Shown here piece after piece: positions 46,367 to 55,502 of a stretch of 64,000 nucleotides of DNA (positions within the stretch are counted from its first letter, which is position 1; every line of letters begins with the position of its first letter). Under the pieces are notes generated by a model that worked only from the letters and a program-made list of their open reading frames with translations, did no database searches and had not been told where the DNA came from. The stretch is from Pseudomonas entomophila (GTDB lineage: Bacteria > Pseudomonadota > Gammaproteobacteria > Pseudomonadales > Pseudomonadaceae), in contig NZ_JARPQB010000011.1 of the NCBI RefSeq assembly GCF_029478665.1, positions 62,001-126,000 on the forward strand, read 5' to 3'. The position numbers and the translations under genes were made by a program.

Positions 46367-46945
46367 ATGACAGCGAAGAAGATTCTCATGCTGGTGGGTG
46401 ATTACGTCGAGGACTACGAGGTGATGGTGCCGTTCCAGGCCCTGCGCATGGTCGGCCACACCGTGCATGCGGTGTGCCCGGAGAAAGTTGCGGGGCAGAC
46501 CGTGCGCACCGCGATCCACGATTTCGAGGGCGAGCAGACTTACAGCGAGAAGCCTGGCCACAACTTTGCCCTGAACTTCGATTTTGTCCAGGTGCGGGCT
46601 GAAAGTTACGACGCGTTGCTGATCCCGGGTGGACGGGCACCGGAGTACCTGCGTCTGGACGAGCGAGTGCTGACGTTGGTCCGGGCGTTCGACAAGGCGG
46701 ACAAGCCGATCGCGGCGGTCTGCCATGGCGCTCAGTTGCTGGCCGCGGCCGGGGTGCTGGAAGGACGTGAGTGCAGCGCTTACCCCGCCTGTGCTCCGGA
46801 GGTGCGCCTGGCGGGCGGGCGTTTCATCGATATCGCCGTGGATCAGGCCCATGTGGATGGCAACCTGGTCACCGCGCCGGCCTGGCCTGCGCATCCCGCA
46901 TGGTTGGCTGCATTTCTGAAGGTGCTGGGGAAGATTCCTCGGTAA
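46367..46945 (+). CDS. DJ-1/PfpI family protein
   Basis: A 192-residue protein of the glutamine amidotransferase-like fold. The nucleophile elbow is [15 protein letters not shown] (Cys), with the partner Glu in [12 protein letters not shown] near the N-terminus. Members include glyoxalase III/deglycase-like chaperones and intracellular proteases; which applies is uncertain. GGAAGGA at 46351-46357 directly touches the ATG at 46358 but is properly spaced from ATG 46367, so I chose the latter. Confidence 0.85.
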   Translation: MTAKKILMLVGDYVEDYEVMVPFQALRMVGHTVHAVCPEKVAGQTVRTAIHDFEGEQTYSEKPGHNFALNFDFVQVRAESYDALLIPGGRAPEYLRLDERVLTLVRAFDKADKPIAAVCHGAQLLAAAGVLEGRECSAYPACAPEVRLAGGRFIDIAVDQAHVDGNLVTAPAWPAHPAWLAAFLKVLGKIPR

Positions 46946-46952
46946 TCGCGAA

Positions 46953-46972
46953 GGGGAGGTGCTGACCTCCCC
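46953..46972 (+). terminator. Possible terminator after the DJ-1 gene
   Basis: GGGGAGGT and ACCTCCCC form a perfect 8-bp stem with a GCTG loop 7 bases past the stop codon. The following sequence is not T-rich, so efficiency is uncertain. Confidence 0.5.
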
Positions 46973-47092
46973 GTTCCGGGCGCAATGATTGCGGTGATGG
47001 AGAAATACCTGTCGCGCAGGGGAAAGGCCGCAGGGCAGGGTGGGTGCTAGGGTGGACCTCAGTCATAGCCATCGACAGGATGACCGCCCCGC

Positions 47093-47683
47093 ATGGAAAT
47101 CCGCTTGCTCCATGGCGCCGCCATCGCGCCGTACATCGATGACCTCGCGCGTCTGCGGCTGACGCTGTTTCGCGAGTTTCCCTACCTGCTGGACAGCTCC
47201 CTGAATCACCAGGCCGATTACCTGGCCAGCTACGCCGAGTCCGGGCGCAGCCTGGTGGTACTGGCGCTGGACGGCAACCAGGTGGTGGGCGCCGCCACCG
47301 GCCTGCCGCTGGTGGATGTCGATCCCGAGTTGCAGCAACCGTTCCTTGCCCAGGGGCGTGACCCGGCTTCGGTCTACTACTTCGGCGAGTCGATACTGCT
47401 GCCGGCCTATCGTGGACAGGGGCTCGGCGTGCGCTTTTTCATCGAGCGCGAATCCTATGCGCACAAGCTGGCCGAGTTCGACTGCTGCGCGTTCTGTGCG
47501 GTGGAGCGTCCTTCCGGACACCCGCGGCGTCCGGTGGACTACAAGCCATTGCAGGGTTTCTGGCGCAATCGCGGCTTTCTGCATGAGCCGTCGTTGCGTA
47601 CGGCCTATCGTTGGCGGGATCTCGACGAACAGGCGCAATCGGCCAAGATCATGTCGTTCTGGCTCAAGGCGCTACCGGTGTGA
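47093..47683 (+). CDS. GNAT family N-acetyltransferase
   Basis: A 196-residue protein with the acetyl-CoA-binding signature in ESILLPAYRGQGLGVRFFIERE (R/Q-x-x-G-x-G/A). The acceptor is unknown. It converges on the second Rhs locus (stop 47683 against Rhs stop 47701), and nothing in its sequence suggests immunity function, although that cannot be excluded. An upstream region of 147 bases contains no recognised promoter. Confidence 0.82.
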   Translation: MEIRLLHGAAIAPYIDDLARLRLTLFREFPYLLDSSLNHQADYLASYAESGRSLVVLALDGNQVVGAATGLPLVDVDPELQQPFLAQGRDPASVYYFGESILLPAYRGQGLGVRFFIERESYAHKLAEFDCCAFCAVERPSGHPRRPVDYKPLQGFWRNRGFLHEPSLRTAYRWRDLDEQAQSAKIMSFWLKALPV

Positions 47684-47700
47684 ACAATGGTTTCAGCGCT

Positions 47701-50148
47701 TCAGCCGGGATGATAGAACCGTCCCGTCGCATGCTCATATTCCGGGTGATCGGAAAAGGCGCTTCGTTCGCCCATGAGACGGCGCATGAACGGGATTCTC
47801 TGTGTGGGGGCGGTGGTCCAGACATTCGAATGGGCGAAGGTTTGCGAAGGTTTCAGGTCGTACACAGCAATTACCTTGTCATAGCCGTAAACCGGGCGCC
47901 GCAGGATATCGGCGAGTCTTTGTGCCGCCCCGCTTGACCCCCCCTCGCAGGCGACCAGGAACAACGGCTCCGCCGGGTCCACTCCCTGCAGTCGTGGAGC
48001 GATTTCCTTGACTGCCAACCTTACCGGATCGACCATCTTTCCTCGGGCGTTCATCAGCTGTCCATTGCTCGCACCATGGGTCTCCAGTGCCCTGTAGCGG
48101 CCCAGGAAGCGCTCGTGCCAGACCACGTCGTGAGTGGGGCGGCCCTTTACCCACTGTTCATACAGCACTTCGCTTTTGCCCGCCGAGCGCACAGGGGCAC
48201 TTTGCGGCGATGAACGGGTGGCATTGCGCCTGCCTGCGTCGGCTATCCTGCGCGCCCGACCTGGTAAACGCAGGCTGTTGCCGCTCAGTCGTGATGCTCC
48301 CGCGCCAAGCAACGCGCCGGTTACCATGCTCGCGGCACCTGTGCCGATGGAAATCCAGCCTAGAATGCTGGCGGCATTTTCATCCTTGTCACTGGCTTGC
48401 ATGGCCATGGCCGCCACACCTGTCGCGAGTGAAAGCGTGTTCAATGCGGCCGTGGCGACTGCCATTGCTGCGCTGGCACTGAGCCCGCCGGCAGCCAACA
48501 GGGCGGGCAAGGCGGTCCCCAGGCTGGCAACGGTGGCGATCAGGCCGATGGCAAGACCGGCGCCGGTCAGCACCCAGCTCTGCCAGCTGTGGCCATCTGG
48601 GTCGCAGCGGTTGATCGGGTCACCTGCGCAATATGCGTAGGGGTTGATACCGCCGCGGCCAAAGGGGCTCTCGCTGTCAGGTGCAAGGAAGCACATCAGC
48701 AATGGATCGTAGGGTCGATACCCCGCCGGGATGATCCACCCGGTCAGTGGCTCGTGCCGCTCGCCGCAATAGCCAAAACGCGTCTGTCCAGCCTGTCCAG
48801 GTTCGGTGCCATAGCTGCCGTAACGACGGCTGCGCAAGTGGCTGCCGGCCTCGAGGCGGACACTTCCCTGGCCATCGCAACCGAGCAGGGTGCTTTGGCG
48901 CACCCCGTTTGTTATCCGGTTCACGGCGAACAGGGTGGTGCCATCACCGACAAGTTCCAGACGTTCACCCTGTTGTCGTTCATGGGTCAGTTGCGAACCG
49001 CTGTAAAAACTGCGGATCAGGGTGTCGTCGACTACCCGGTCGCACAGCTGACCGCTGGGGCTGTAGTGATAGTGACAGGTGCTTCCCCGGTAGCTGACGC
49101 TGGCCAGGCGATCCTGGCTGTTCCAGGTCAATTGGCGACCGAGGCTATCGCTGATCACGCGGCCGCAGGCGTCGTAGGTGAGTGTGATCTCGGCTGGCCA
49201 ACTGGGGTGGGTGTGATTGATCGCGATGATTTGCGTCGGGTCGCTTTCGGCGTAGCGGAAGGTGGCGGAGTCAGCGCTACCGTCGGCGAAAGTGCTGAGC
49301 ACTTCGCACAATCCATCGACGGTGTTGAAGGCAAACCGCTGCTCGACGACGGCGTTGCCGAAGGGATCCTGCGCGGCGGCGTCAGTATTGGCGGTGTAAT
49401 GCACCAGGCGACCGCGCAGATCGTAGGCGAAGTGTTCCTGTGCCTTCTTGCCGGTTTCCTCCCAGGTGCGTGAAACCAGTTGATCCAGGTTGGAGTAAAC
49501 CTGGGTCTGGACAAACGTATGCATCTGTCCCGCTTCGCTGACGCTGAAGGTGCAGCGGGTCTCGCGACCCAGGCCGTCGTACTCCAAGTGTTTGCTCAGG
49601 GTCTTGCCGCTGACCAGATCCTGGGTCGTGATGTTCGAGGGGCGTGACAAGGCATCGTAGGCGAATGTGGTACGCACTTCGCCGGCCTGGATACGCCAGA
49701 CTCGCCCGAACTCATCATGCGTGCGCTGATGCTTCACGCCTGCGGCATCGGTGAAATCCAATGGCTCCCCAAGCAGCGAATGATGCCAGCTGGTGCTGTG
49801 GGTCTGGCCGTCCACCGTCCAGCTGTCCTGTTGCAGTTGGCCGGATGGGGCGAAGTGCCATTGTTGTTTATCGCGTGTGCCAATGGCCTGGATTGGTCGG
49901 CAGAATCGTTTGTGGTAGTTCAGGCGTTCGCTGGCTTTGCCCTCGACCTCGATGGCGAGCAGGGCATTGCCCAGTTGGGGTTCGTAGTTGTACGTCACGC
50001 GTTTGCCGTCGGCCAAGGTATTGGCGGTGGGTGGCAATTGGCCCGGTTGGTAGTGATAGCGGGTGGTGCGCCCGGCCACGCTGACGGAGCGCTGACGCCC
50101 AAGGCCATCATAGGTCTGGCGACCCATTTCGATCAATTCGGCGGTCAT
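47701..50148 (-). CDS. Rhs protein, C-terminal half with candidate clan CD peptidase tip
   Basis: The protein has 815 residues. Residues 1-450 carry YD repeats (YDGLGRQ, YDALSRP, YDGLGRE, YDACGRV). The Rhs core ends at NPYAYCAGDPINRCDPDGH (residues 502-520), with the DPxG self-cleavage motif at 516-519. Residues 525-620 are hydrophobic, membrane-like helices. Residues ~655-815 form the tip: LETHGASNGQ (His691) and FLVACEGGSSG (Cys734). This HG...AC pair 43 residues apart resembles clan CD cysteine peptidases. The start ATG overlaps the stop of the upstream Rhs gene (ATGA), and its first residues continue that protein's shell. No immunity gene is adjacent. Confidence 0.85.
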   Translation of the reverse strand: MTAELIEMGRQTYDGLGRQRSVSVAGRTTRYHYQPGQLPPTANTLADGKRVTYNYEPQLGNALLAIEVEGKASERLNYHKRFCRPIQAIGTRDKQQWHFAPSGQLQQDSWTVDGQTHSTSWHHSLLGEPLDFTDAAGVKHQRTHDEFGRVWRIQAGEVRTTFAYDALSRPSNITTQDLVSGKTLSKHLEYDGLGRETRCTFSVSEAGQMHTFVQTQVYSNLDQLVSRTWEETGKKAQEHFAYDLRGRLVHYTANTDAAAQDPFGNAVVEQRFAFNTVDGLCEVLSTFADGSADSATFRYAESDPTQIIAINHTHPSWPAEITLTYDACGRVISDSLGRQLTWNSQDRLASVSYRGSTCHYHYSPSGQLCDRVVDDTLIRSFYSGSQLTHERQQGERLELVGDGTTLFAVNRITNGVRQSTLLGCDGQGSVRLEAGSHLRSRRYGSYGTEPGQAGQTRFGYCGERHEPLTGWIIPAGYRPYDPLLMCFLAPDSESPFGRGGINPYAYCAGDPINRCDPDGHSWQSWVLTGAGLAIGLIATVASLGTALPALLAAGGLSASAAMAVATAALNTLSLATGVAAMAMQASDKDENAASILGWISIGTGAASMVTGALLGAGASRLSGNSLRLPGRARRIADAGRRNATRSSPQSAPVRSAGKSEVLYEQWVKGRPTHDVVWHERFLGRYRALETHGASNGQLMNARGKMVDPVRLAVKEIAPRLQGVDPAEPLFLVACEGGSSGAAQRLADILRRPVYGYDKVIAVYDLKPSQTFAHSNVWTTAPTQRIPFMRRLMGERSAFSDHPEYEHATGRFYHPG

Positions 50149-52733
50149 GGCTGGTGCTCCTTTGCTGGGGTGACGGTGATGGACTCGATGTGCTCGGCAT
50201 CGCTGTGGGCGGCGAATGTCCAGGACAGACGGGTGCCATCGGCCTGGGTGTTCTGAGTGACGCGCCCGTAGTGGTCGTAGTCGGTGAGGGTGATGATGGA
50301 GGGGGTACCCGTGGCCTCGATGCGCTCCTCGATGACCCTGCCCAGGCCATCACGCACCTGCTTGTGGCTGCGGATCAGTTTGCCGTCTGCCGTCAAGTGT
50401 TGCTGTTCGATGGGGGCACCCGCGGTATCGCGTATTACCACGAGCTTTGGCCCGGTCAAGGTACCGGCTGATTGCCATTGCTCGCTGCGCAGGGCGATTG
50501 GGTCGTTATGCTGATGGTTGCTGATGCCCTCGGGGCTGGTGCTGAGCACGGGGTGGCCCCAGTTATCGTAAGTCGTCGTGCTGGTCAGGCTGAGCACCGT
50601 TCTGTTGCCTGTTCCAAGCCAATCCTGTCGGGTCTGGCTGACCGGGCGACCAAGGGCGTCGTAGACCGTGTGCATGACTGCACGGAAGGTCCCAGGAGCA
50701 TGATCGAGGTCCTCACGTTCCTGTCGTACGATGCGGCCGTCACCATCGAGCCACTGTCGCTGGCGGCACCCGGTGGCGTCGGTCTGTTCGACCATGACCG
50801 GATTGTCCTGAGGGTTGGCGCGGACCGTGCGCGCCAGGGTGTCGTCCAGGTGGTAGCGGGCGGTTTGCTCCGTCTGGTAAGGGCTGCCGGCAGCGTTGAC
50901 GGTGCGGATGATGCGGCCCAGGGCGTCGTAATCGTGGCAGGTGCGGACGCCGGCGCGGTCACGCACCCAGGTAGACTGGCCGCTTAGTAGAGACTGCGCG
51001 CGGCTGTCGCTGACACAATTTTCTTCGTCGTTCTCGAAGCCGGTGATCGTGGTGGTACTGATCAGTTCGCCGTTGCTGACCCTGTACTGATAGCAGGTGG
51101 TGGTGGCTTTGCCGTTGAGCTCGGTGGTGCTCAGGGCTTCGCGGCCGTAAGCGACGCCAGGTGTCTTGATATAAGACAGGCGGGTCTGCTCCAGAACGCG
51201 ATCACGCTGCTCGTCCAGCAAGCATTCACTGGCAACCAGGATATGCGCAGGCGCGCCCTCGATCAGCGAGGGGAGCAGTTCGTAGGTGTAGGCGGTGCTC
51301 AGGGTCGGTGCGTTGCCAGGGGCAGCGGCAGGCCGGGTGATTTTCTTCTTGATCGAGCGGATCATGCCCAGTGGGTCCTGCGGGCAGCCTTCGGCACCCT
51401 CGGCCGGATAGTACAGGGTGACTTCCTCGATACCGCTCGGGTAGTTCACACAGGTGATATTGCCGAAGTCGTCATAACGGTAGAGGGTGGTTTCCGTGCG
51501 GCTGGCACCAGTGTGGGCATGGTCGGTCCAGGTGGTCGAGACCTCGTGAGCTAGCTGGCAGCAGGGGGGTTGCTGTTCCCAGGTCAGCTTGGGATCGATG
51601 CCATAGCGGGTGTTCTTGCGGGTTTCGTGGTTGCCCAGGCGGGTCGTTTCACTGACCAGCAGGTGAAAACGGTCCCATACCCGTTCGATACTGCCCAGGT
51701 CATGCCCTTTGGCATCGGCAAGCGTTTCGATGCACTGGTACTGATACTCGCGCTCTACCTGGTACAGGTTGTCCCGCCCTGTTTGCCAGGAGAGGGCCTG
51801 CTGGCTGCCAAAACCCAGGTAATTGGTCGTACCGAGCCATTGGTAGTGATGTATCCGCTCGTTACCCGGCGTGCCGGTGCCGTGGCTCCATGACAGCACC
51901 CGCGGCAAATAAGGGAACGGTGCATCGGACGGCAGCTGGTGCCCATGGCGACCGGTCGCCCAGGTGATGGTGTCATGCGCACCTAGCGGGCTGTGCACTT
52001 CACAGGGCAATAACAGCTGCGAGCCATCTGCCAGGGGCGCTGTGTCGTATTCGATGCTGATTGGGGAGTCAACATTGGGCAGATGGACCTCGACCAATCG
52101 CTCATTGCTCAGCACCAAGCGCAACACCGCCGCCTGGATGGTGTGCGGGTTGATGGTAAGCGCTATTTCATCTTCCAACTGCTCCACGCTCAGCAGATCG
52201 CGCTGTTCATCGCGGATGCACTGGAGAATGGAGTAGCCGTCATTGCCGTAGGGTGCCCAGTCGATAAACAGTCGATTACCTTCTGGGGAATGCATTTCCT
52301 CGACCAGATAGCGGCCAGTGGCTTCTTGCTCACGCAGGATTTCACGTTCGCCGGACTTCTTGTCCACTCGAAAATCACCGTCGGCCAGCGGGGTGACTCG
52401 CAGTGTCTTGAGTTTCTGGTCAATAAAGGTCAAAGGTGTACCGGGGAGGAAAGTGGAGGCCTCCTGGTCGATGGCGTACTGTTCGCCGGAAGCGAGCCTG
52501 AGTCTGTGCTGGTCCAGTTCGGACAGGCCCAGGGTCCAGCCCATTCCGTAACCTCTGTTGGCACGGGAGGCCAGGAGGCTGAAGGCCAGGGTGACCGACA
52601 GGGCGGGACCACGGAGCTGGTTGGCTGGGGGGAGTGGCAGGGCGAGCGCCAGGGTGAACTGACCCGTACGGTTGTCCACGCCGGTTTTCATAAAGTCCAG
52701 GAAATTACTGGCCTGGGTATGCAGGCTTGACAT
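50145..52733 (-). CDS. Rhs protein, N-terminal half of the split shell
   Basis: The protein has 862 residues, starting MSSLHTQASNFLDFMKTGVD then RTGQFTLALALPLPP, the usual N-terminus of large Pseudomonas Rhs / SpvB-TcdB-like shell proteins. YD motifs (YDDFGNIT, YDALGRIIRTV, YDALGRPVSQ, YDHYGRVTQ) fill the second half. It ends HSDAEHIESITVTPAKEHQP, a point within the shell where homologues I recall continue without a break; the remainder is the next gene, in another frame with an ATGA overlap. The frame is open 64 codons upstream, but ATG 52731-52733 gives the conserved start. No PAAR domain or signal peptide is present. Confidence 0.85.
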   Translation of the reverse strand: MSSLHTQASNFLDFMKTGVDNRTGQFTLALALPLPPANQLRGPALSVTLAFSLLASRANRGYGMGWTLGLSELDQHRLRLASGEQYAIDQEASTFLPGTPLTFIDQKLKTLRVTPLADGDFRVDKKSGEREILREQEATGRYLVEEMHSPEGNRLFIDWAPYGNDGYSILQCIRDEQRDLLSVEQLEDEIALTINPHTIQAAVLRLVLSNERLVEVHLPNVDSPISIEYDTAPLADGSQLLLPCEVHSPLGAHDTITWATGRHGHQLPSDAPFPYLPRVLSWSHGTGTPGNERIHHYQWLGTTNYLGFGSQQALSWQTGRDNLYQVEREYQYQCIETLADAKGHDLGSIERVWDRFHLLVSETTRLGNHETRKNTRYGIDPKLTWEQQPPCCQLAHEVSTTWTDHAHTGASRTETTLYRYDDFGNITCVNYPSGIEEVTLYYPAEGAEGCPQDPLGMIRSIKKKITRPAAAPGNAPTLSTAYTYELLPSLIEGAPAHILVASECLLDEQRDRVLEQTRLSYIKTPGVAYGREALSTTELNGKATTTCYQYRVSNGELISTTTITGFENDEENCVSDSRAQSLLSGQSTWVRDRAGVRTCHDYDALGRIIRTVNAAGSPYQTEQTARYHLDDTLARTVRANPQDNPVMVEQTDATGCRQRQWLDGDGRIVRQEREDLDHAPGTFRAVMHTVYDALGRPVSQTRQDWLGTGNRTVLSLTSTTTYDNWGHPVLSTSPEGISNHQHNDPIALRSEQWQSAGTLTGPKLVVIRDTAGAPIEQQHLTADGKLIRSHKQVRDGLGRVIEERIEATGTPSIITLTDYDHYGRVTQNTQADGTRLSWTFAAHSDAEHIESITVTPAKEHQP

Positions 52734-52797
52734 GGTGAGCGTCTCAGAAACACGAAGGATGGAATAGAGCCTCATTGCGAGGCTCTGAAGCTTGATC

Positions 52798-53757
52798 TCA
52801 GGCTTGGGGCTGGATGAGACGGTACTTGGCGCTGCGACCTGACTCGGTGGCGACAAATTCGACGCCGTAGGCATTGCCGTGCTTGTCCAGCACGGTCCAT
52901 CGACTGGCGTGTTCTGCCCGATCACTGTAATGGCGGCGGTAGAAGCGCTGGTGGTAGAGGCTCAGGGTCATATGGTTGGGCCGGTTGGTGAAGAGCGGTT
53001 GCGCCTCTCCCGTGTCGAGCTCAACCGTTTCGTTCACGCCATAGGCTTTCACGTGGCAATGCTGGCTGTAGTCATTGGTGCCGGTAAACGAAATCAGCAC
53101 ATGCTCCCAGTTATGGCGCCAGTAGAACGCTTCGCCGGAGGGGGTGGCATGGGCGCGGCTCTCAACGATGCTGTTGCGCGGGTCGCTGCAGCCGAAGTGG
53201 CCTATCTGGTACTCGAACTCATCATCGTGAGCACCTTCTACGTGGTAGGTTTCGCTGGTCTTCTCCAGTTCCAGATTGAACATTGAAATATGCGGCTCGG
53301 GCGCTGCAATGGATTCGATGATCACGGAGGACTGGAAGGGCGCGCGCGTGGTTTCGAAATGCGTCTCGGGGTCTTTCCAGATGCCGGCATACAGGGTGCT
53401 CAACGTGCCGCCGGCGAGGGTGGAGCTGACATAGAAGCGGCGCCGGAGGGTTCGCGGGGTCGACTGCAGCAGGGCGCTTGGCGCCGTACCGGAGGCGGCA
53501 TGGTAGACGAAGCGTGGATCACGCTGGTCGCTGACCTGAAGATCGCCTTGCAAGTCGCGTGGGATGCCGTCGTCATCGAGGACGACAAGCTGCAGGGTGG
53601 CAAGCTGTTCTGCGGTGATCTCCTGGCCTTTGCGCGGTTCGATACTCAGGGTGACCTCGACTTGCTGACGACCATTGGCATAGACACGGTTGGCGTTGGA
53701 GGTGATGGCGACTTCGAAGCGGCTGAGCCATTGATTGGCCTGTTGCGTGTGGTTCAT
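52798..53757 (-). CDS. Ig-like companion protein of the Rhs locus
   Basis: A 319-residue cytoplasmic-looking protein without signal peptide. The first ~100 residues (AITSNANRVYANGRQQVEVTLSIEPRKG ... LQLVVLDDDG) resemble a bacterial Ig-like fold; the rest is beta-rich with many aromatic residues (YWRHNWEHVLISFTGTNDYSQHCH). I know such genes upstream of Pseudomonas rhs genes of this type, with no assigned function. It lies 64 bases upstream of the split rhs pair on the same strand, so it may be an adaptor, chaperone or binding component. Confidence 0.7.
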   Translation of the reverse strand: MNHTQQANQWLSRFEVAITSNANRVYANGRQQVEVTLSIEPRKGQEITAEQLATLQLVVLDDDGIPRDLQGDLQVSDQRDPRFVYHAASGTAPSALLQSTPRTLRRRFYVSSTLAGGTLSTLYAGIWKDPETHFETTRAPFQSSVIIESIAAPEPHISMFNLELEKTSETYHVEGAHDDEFEYQIGHFGCSDPRNSIVESRAHATPSGEAFYWRHNWEHVLISFTGTNDYSQHCHVKAYGVNETVELDTGEAQPLFTNRPNHMTLSLYHQRFYRRHYSDRAEHASRWTVLDKHGNAYGVEFVATESGRSAKYRLIQPQA

Positions 53758-53930
53758 GAGGGCTTCCTGTCGTGGGAGAAGGGCCTCATTAAAGTGGGAA
53801 CAGGGCCGCTGGCTGCGTTACATAAAGCTCAGCGTGATCACCCAGAAGAAGGCCGCAGGGAGGCAGCCGCGAGTGCTTGGGGGGCACAGCCGCTGGATAG
53901 AAATCCTCGTGCAACAGCCAGTGCACGGGC

Positions 53931-53961
53931 AAAAAAAAACCGCTCCAGGGGAGCGGCTTTT
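53931..53961 (-). terminator. Terminator of the fumarase gene
   Basis: CCGCTCC (53940-53946) and GGAGCGG (53950-53956) with loop AGG, flanked by nine A on the left and TTTTT on the right. On the minus strand it ends the fumarase transcript 18 bases past the stop. Confidence 0.9.
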
Positions 53962-53978
53962 TGCCTACGGCAGGGGGG

Positions 53979-55502
53979 TTACTTCACTTCCACCGCCAAG
54001 CTTTCGGCGATCTTGCTCTGCCACAGCGCGGGGCCGGTGATGTGTACCGACTCACCCTGGCTGTCCACCGCGACGGTGACCGGCATGTCCTTGACCTCGA
54101 ACTCGTAGATCGCTTCCATGCCCAGCTCGGCGAAGGCCAGGACCTTCGACTTGCGGATGGCCTGGGCCACCAGGTAGGCGGCGCCACCCACGGCCATCAG
54201 GTACACGGCTTTGTTGTCCTTGATCGCCTCGATGGCGGTCGGGCCACGCTCGGACTTGCCGATCATGCCTAGCAGGCCGGTCTGCTCGAGGATCTGGCGG
54301 GTGAACTTGTCCATGCGGGTGGCGGTGGTCGGGCCGGCAGGGCCTACCACTTCGTCACCGACCGGATCGACCGGGCCGACGTAGTAGATGAAGCGGCCTT
54401 TGAGGTCGACCGGCAGCTCCTCGCCACGGTTGAGCATCTCGACCATGCGCTTGTGCGCGGCGTCGCGGCCGGTGAGCATCTTGCCGTTGAGCAGGATGGT
54501 CTCGCCCGGTTTCCAGCTGGCGACTTCTTCCGGGGTGATGGCGTCCAGGTTGACGCGGCGGGCGCTTGGGCCGGCTTCCCAGACGATTTCCGGATAGGCG
54601 TCCAGCGACGGCGCTTCCAGCTCGGCCGGGCCGGAACCATCGAGCACGAAGTGGGCGTGGCGGGTGGCGGCGCAGTTGGGGATCATGCACACCGGCAGCG
54701 AGGCGGCGTGGGTCGGGTAGTCCATGATCTTGACGTCGAGCACGGTGGTCAGGCCGCCCAGGCCCTGGGCGCCGATGCCCAGCTGGTTGACCTTGTCGAA
54801 CAGCTCCAGACGGATCTCTTCGAGGCGGTTCTGCGGGCCACGGGCCTTCAGCTCATGGATGTCGATGGACTCCATCAACACTTCCTTGGCCATCACCGCG
54901 GCTTTCTCGGCGGTGCCGCCGATGCCGATGCCCAGCATGCCAGGCGGGCACCAGCCGGCGCCCATGGTCGGCACGGTCTTGAGCACCCAGTCGACGATCG
55001 AGTCGGACGGGTTGAGCATGGCCATCTTCGACTTGTTCTCGGAACCACCGCCTTTGGCAGCCACGTCGACTTCGACCTTGTCGCCAGGGACGATCGAGTA
55101 GTGGATCACGGCCGGAGTGTTGTCCTTGGTGTTCTTGCGGGCACCGGCCGGGTCGGCCAGGATCGAGGCGCGCAGGACGTTCTCGGGCAGGTTGTAGGCG
55201 CGGCGCACACCTTCGTTGATCATGTCGTCGACGCTCAGGGTGGCGCCGTCCCAGCGTACGTCCATACCGACGCGGATAAACACGGTGACGATGCCGGTGT
55301 CCTGGCAGATCGGGCGGTGGCCGGTGGCGCACATGCGCGAGTTGATCAGGATCTGGGCGATGGAGTCGCGCGCGGCGGGCGACTCTTCACGCAGGTAGGC
55401 CTCGTGCATCGCCTGGATGAAGTCGACGGGGTGGTAGTACGAAATGAATTGCAGGGCGTCGGCGACGCTCTGAATCAGGTCGTCTTGCTTGATCACGGTC
55501 AT
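53979..55502 (-). CDS. Fumarate hydratase, class I (iron-sulfur)
   Basis: The 507-residue, [4Fe-4S]-dependent fumarase interconverts fumarate and malate in the TCA cycle. Cluster cysteines are in SRMCATGHRPICQDTG, PVCMIPNCAATRHAHF and MGAGWCPPGM. The N-terminal alpha and C-terminal beta domains are fused, as in FumA/FumB. The open frame reaches 55670, but ATG 55500-55502 gives MTVIKQDDLIQSV. Being oxygen- and iron-sensitive, it is the counterpart of the iron-free FumC encoded just outside the window with sodA. Confidence 0.93.
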   Translation of the reverse strand: MTVIKQDDLIQSVADALQFISYYHPVDFIQAMHEAYLREESPAARDSIAQILINSRMCATGHRPICQDTGIVTVFIRVGMDVRWDGATLSVDDMINEGVRRAYNLPENVLRASILADPAGARKNTKDNTPAVIHYSIVPGDKVEVDVAAKGGGSENKSKMAMLNPSDSIVDWVLKTVPTMGAGWCPPGMLGIGIGGTAEKAAVMAKEVLMESIDIHELKARGPQNRLEEIRLELFDKVNQLGIGAQGLGGLTTVLDVKIMDYPTHAASLPVCMIPNCAATRHAHFVLDGSGPAELEAPSLDAYPEIVWEAGPSARRVNLDAITPEEVASWKPGETILLNGKMLTGRDAAHKRMVEMLNRGEELPVDLKGRFIYYVGPVDPVGDEVVGPAGPTTATRMDKFTRQILEQTGLLGMIGKSERGPTAIEAIKDNKAVYLMAVGGAAYLVAQAIRKSKVLAFAELGMEAIYEFEVKDMPVTVAVDSQGESVHITGPALWQSKIAESLAVEVK

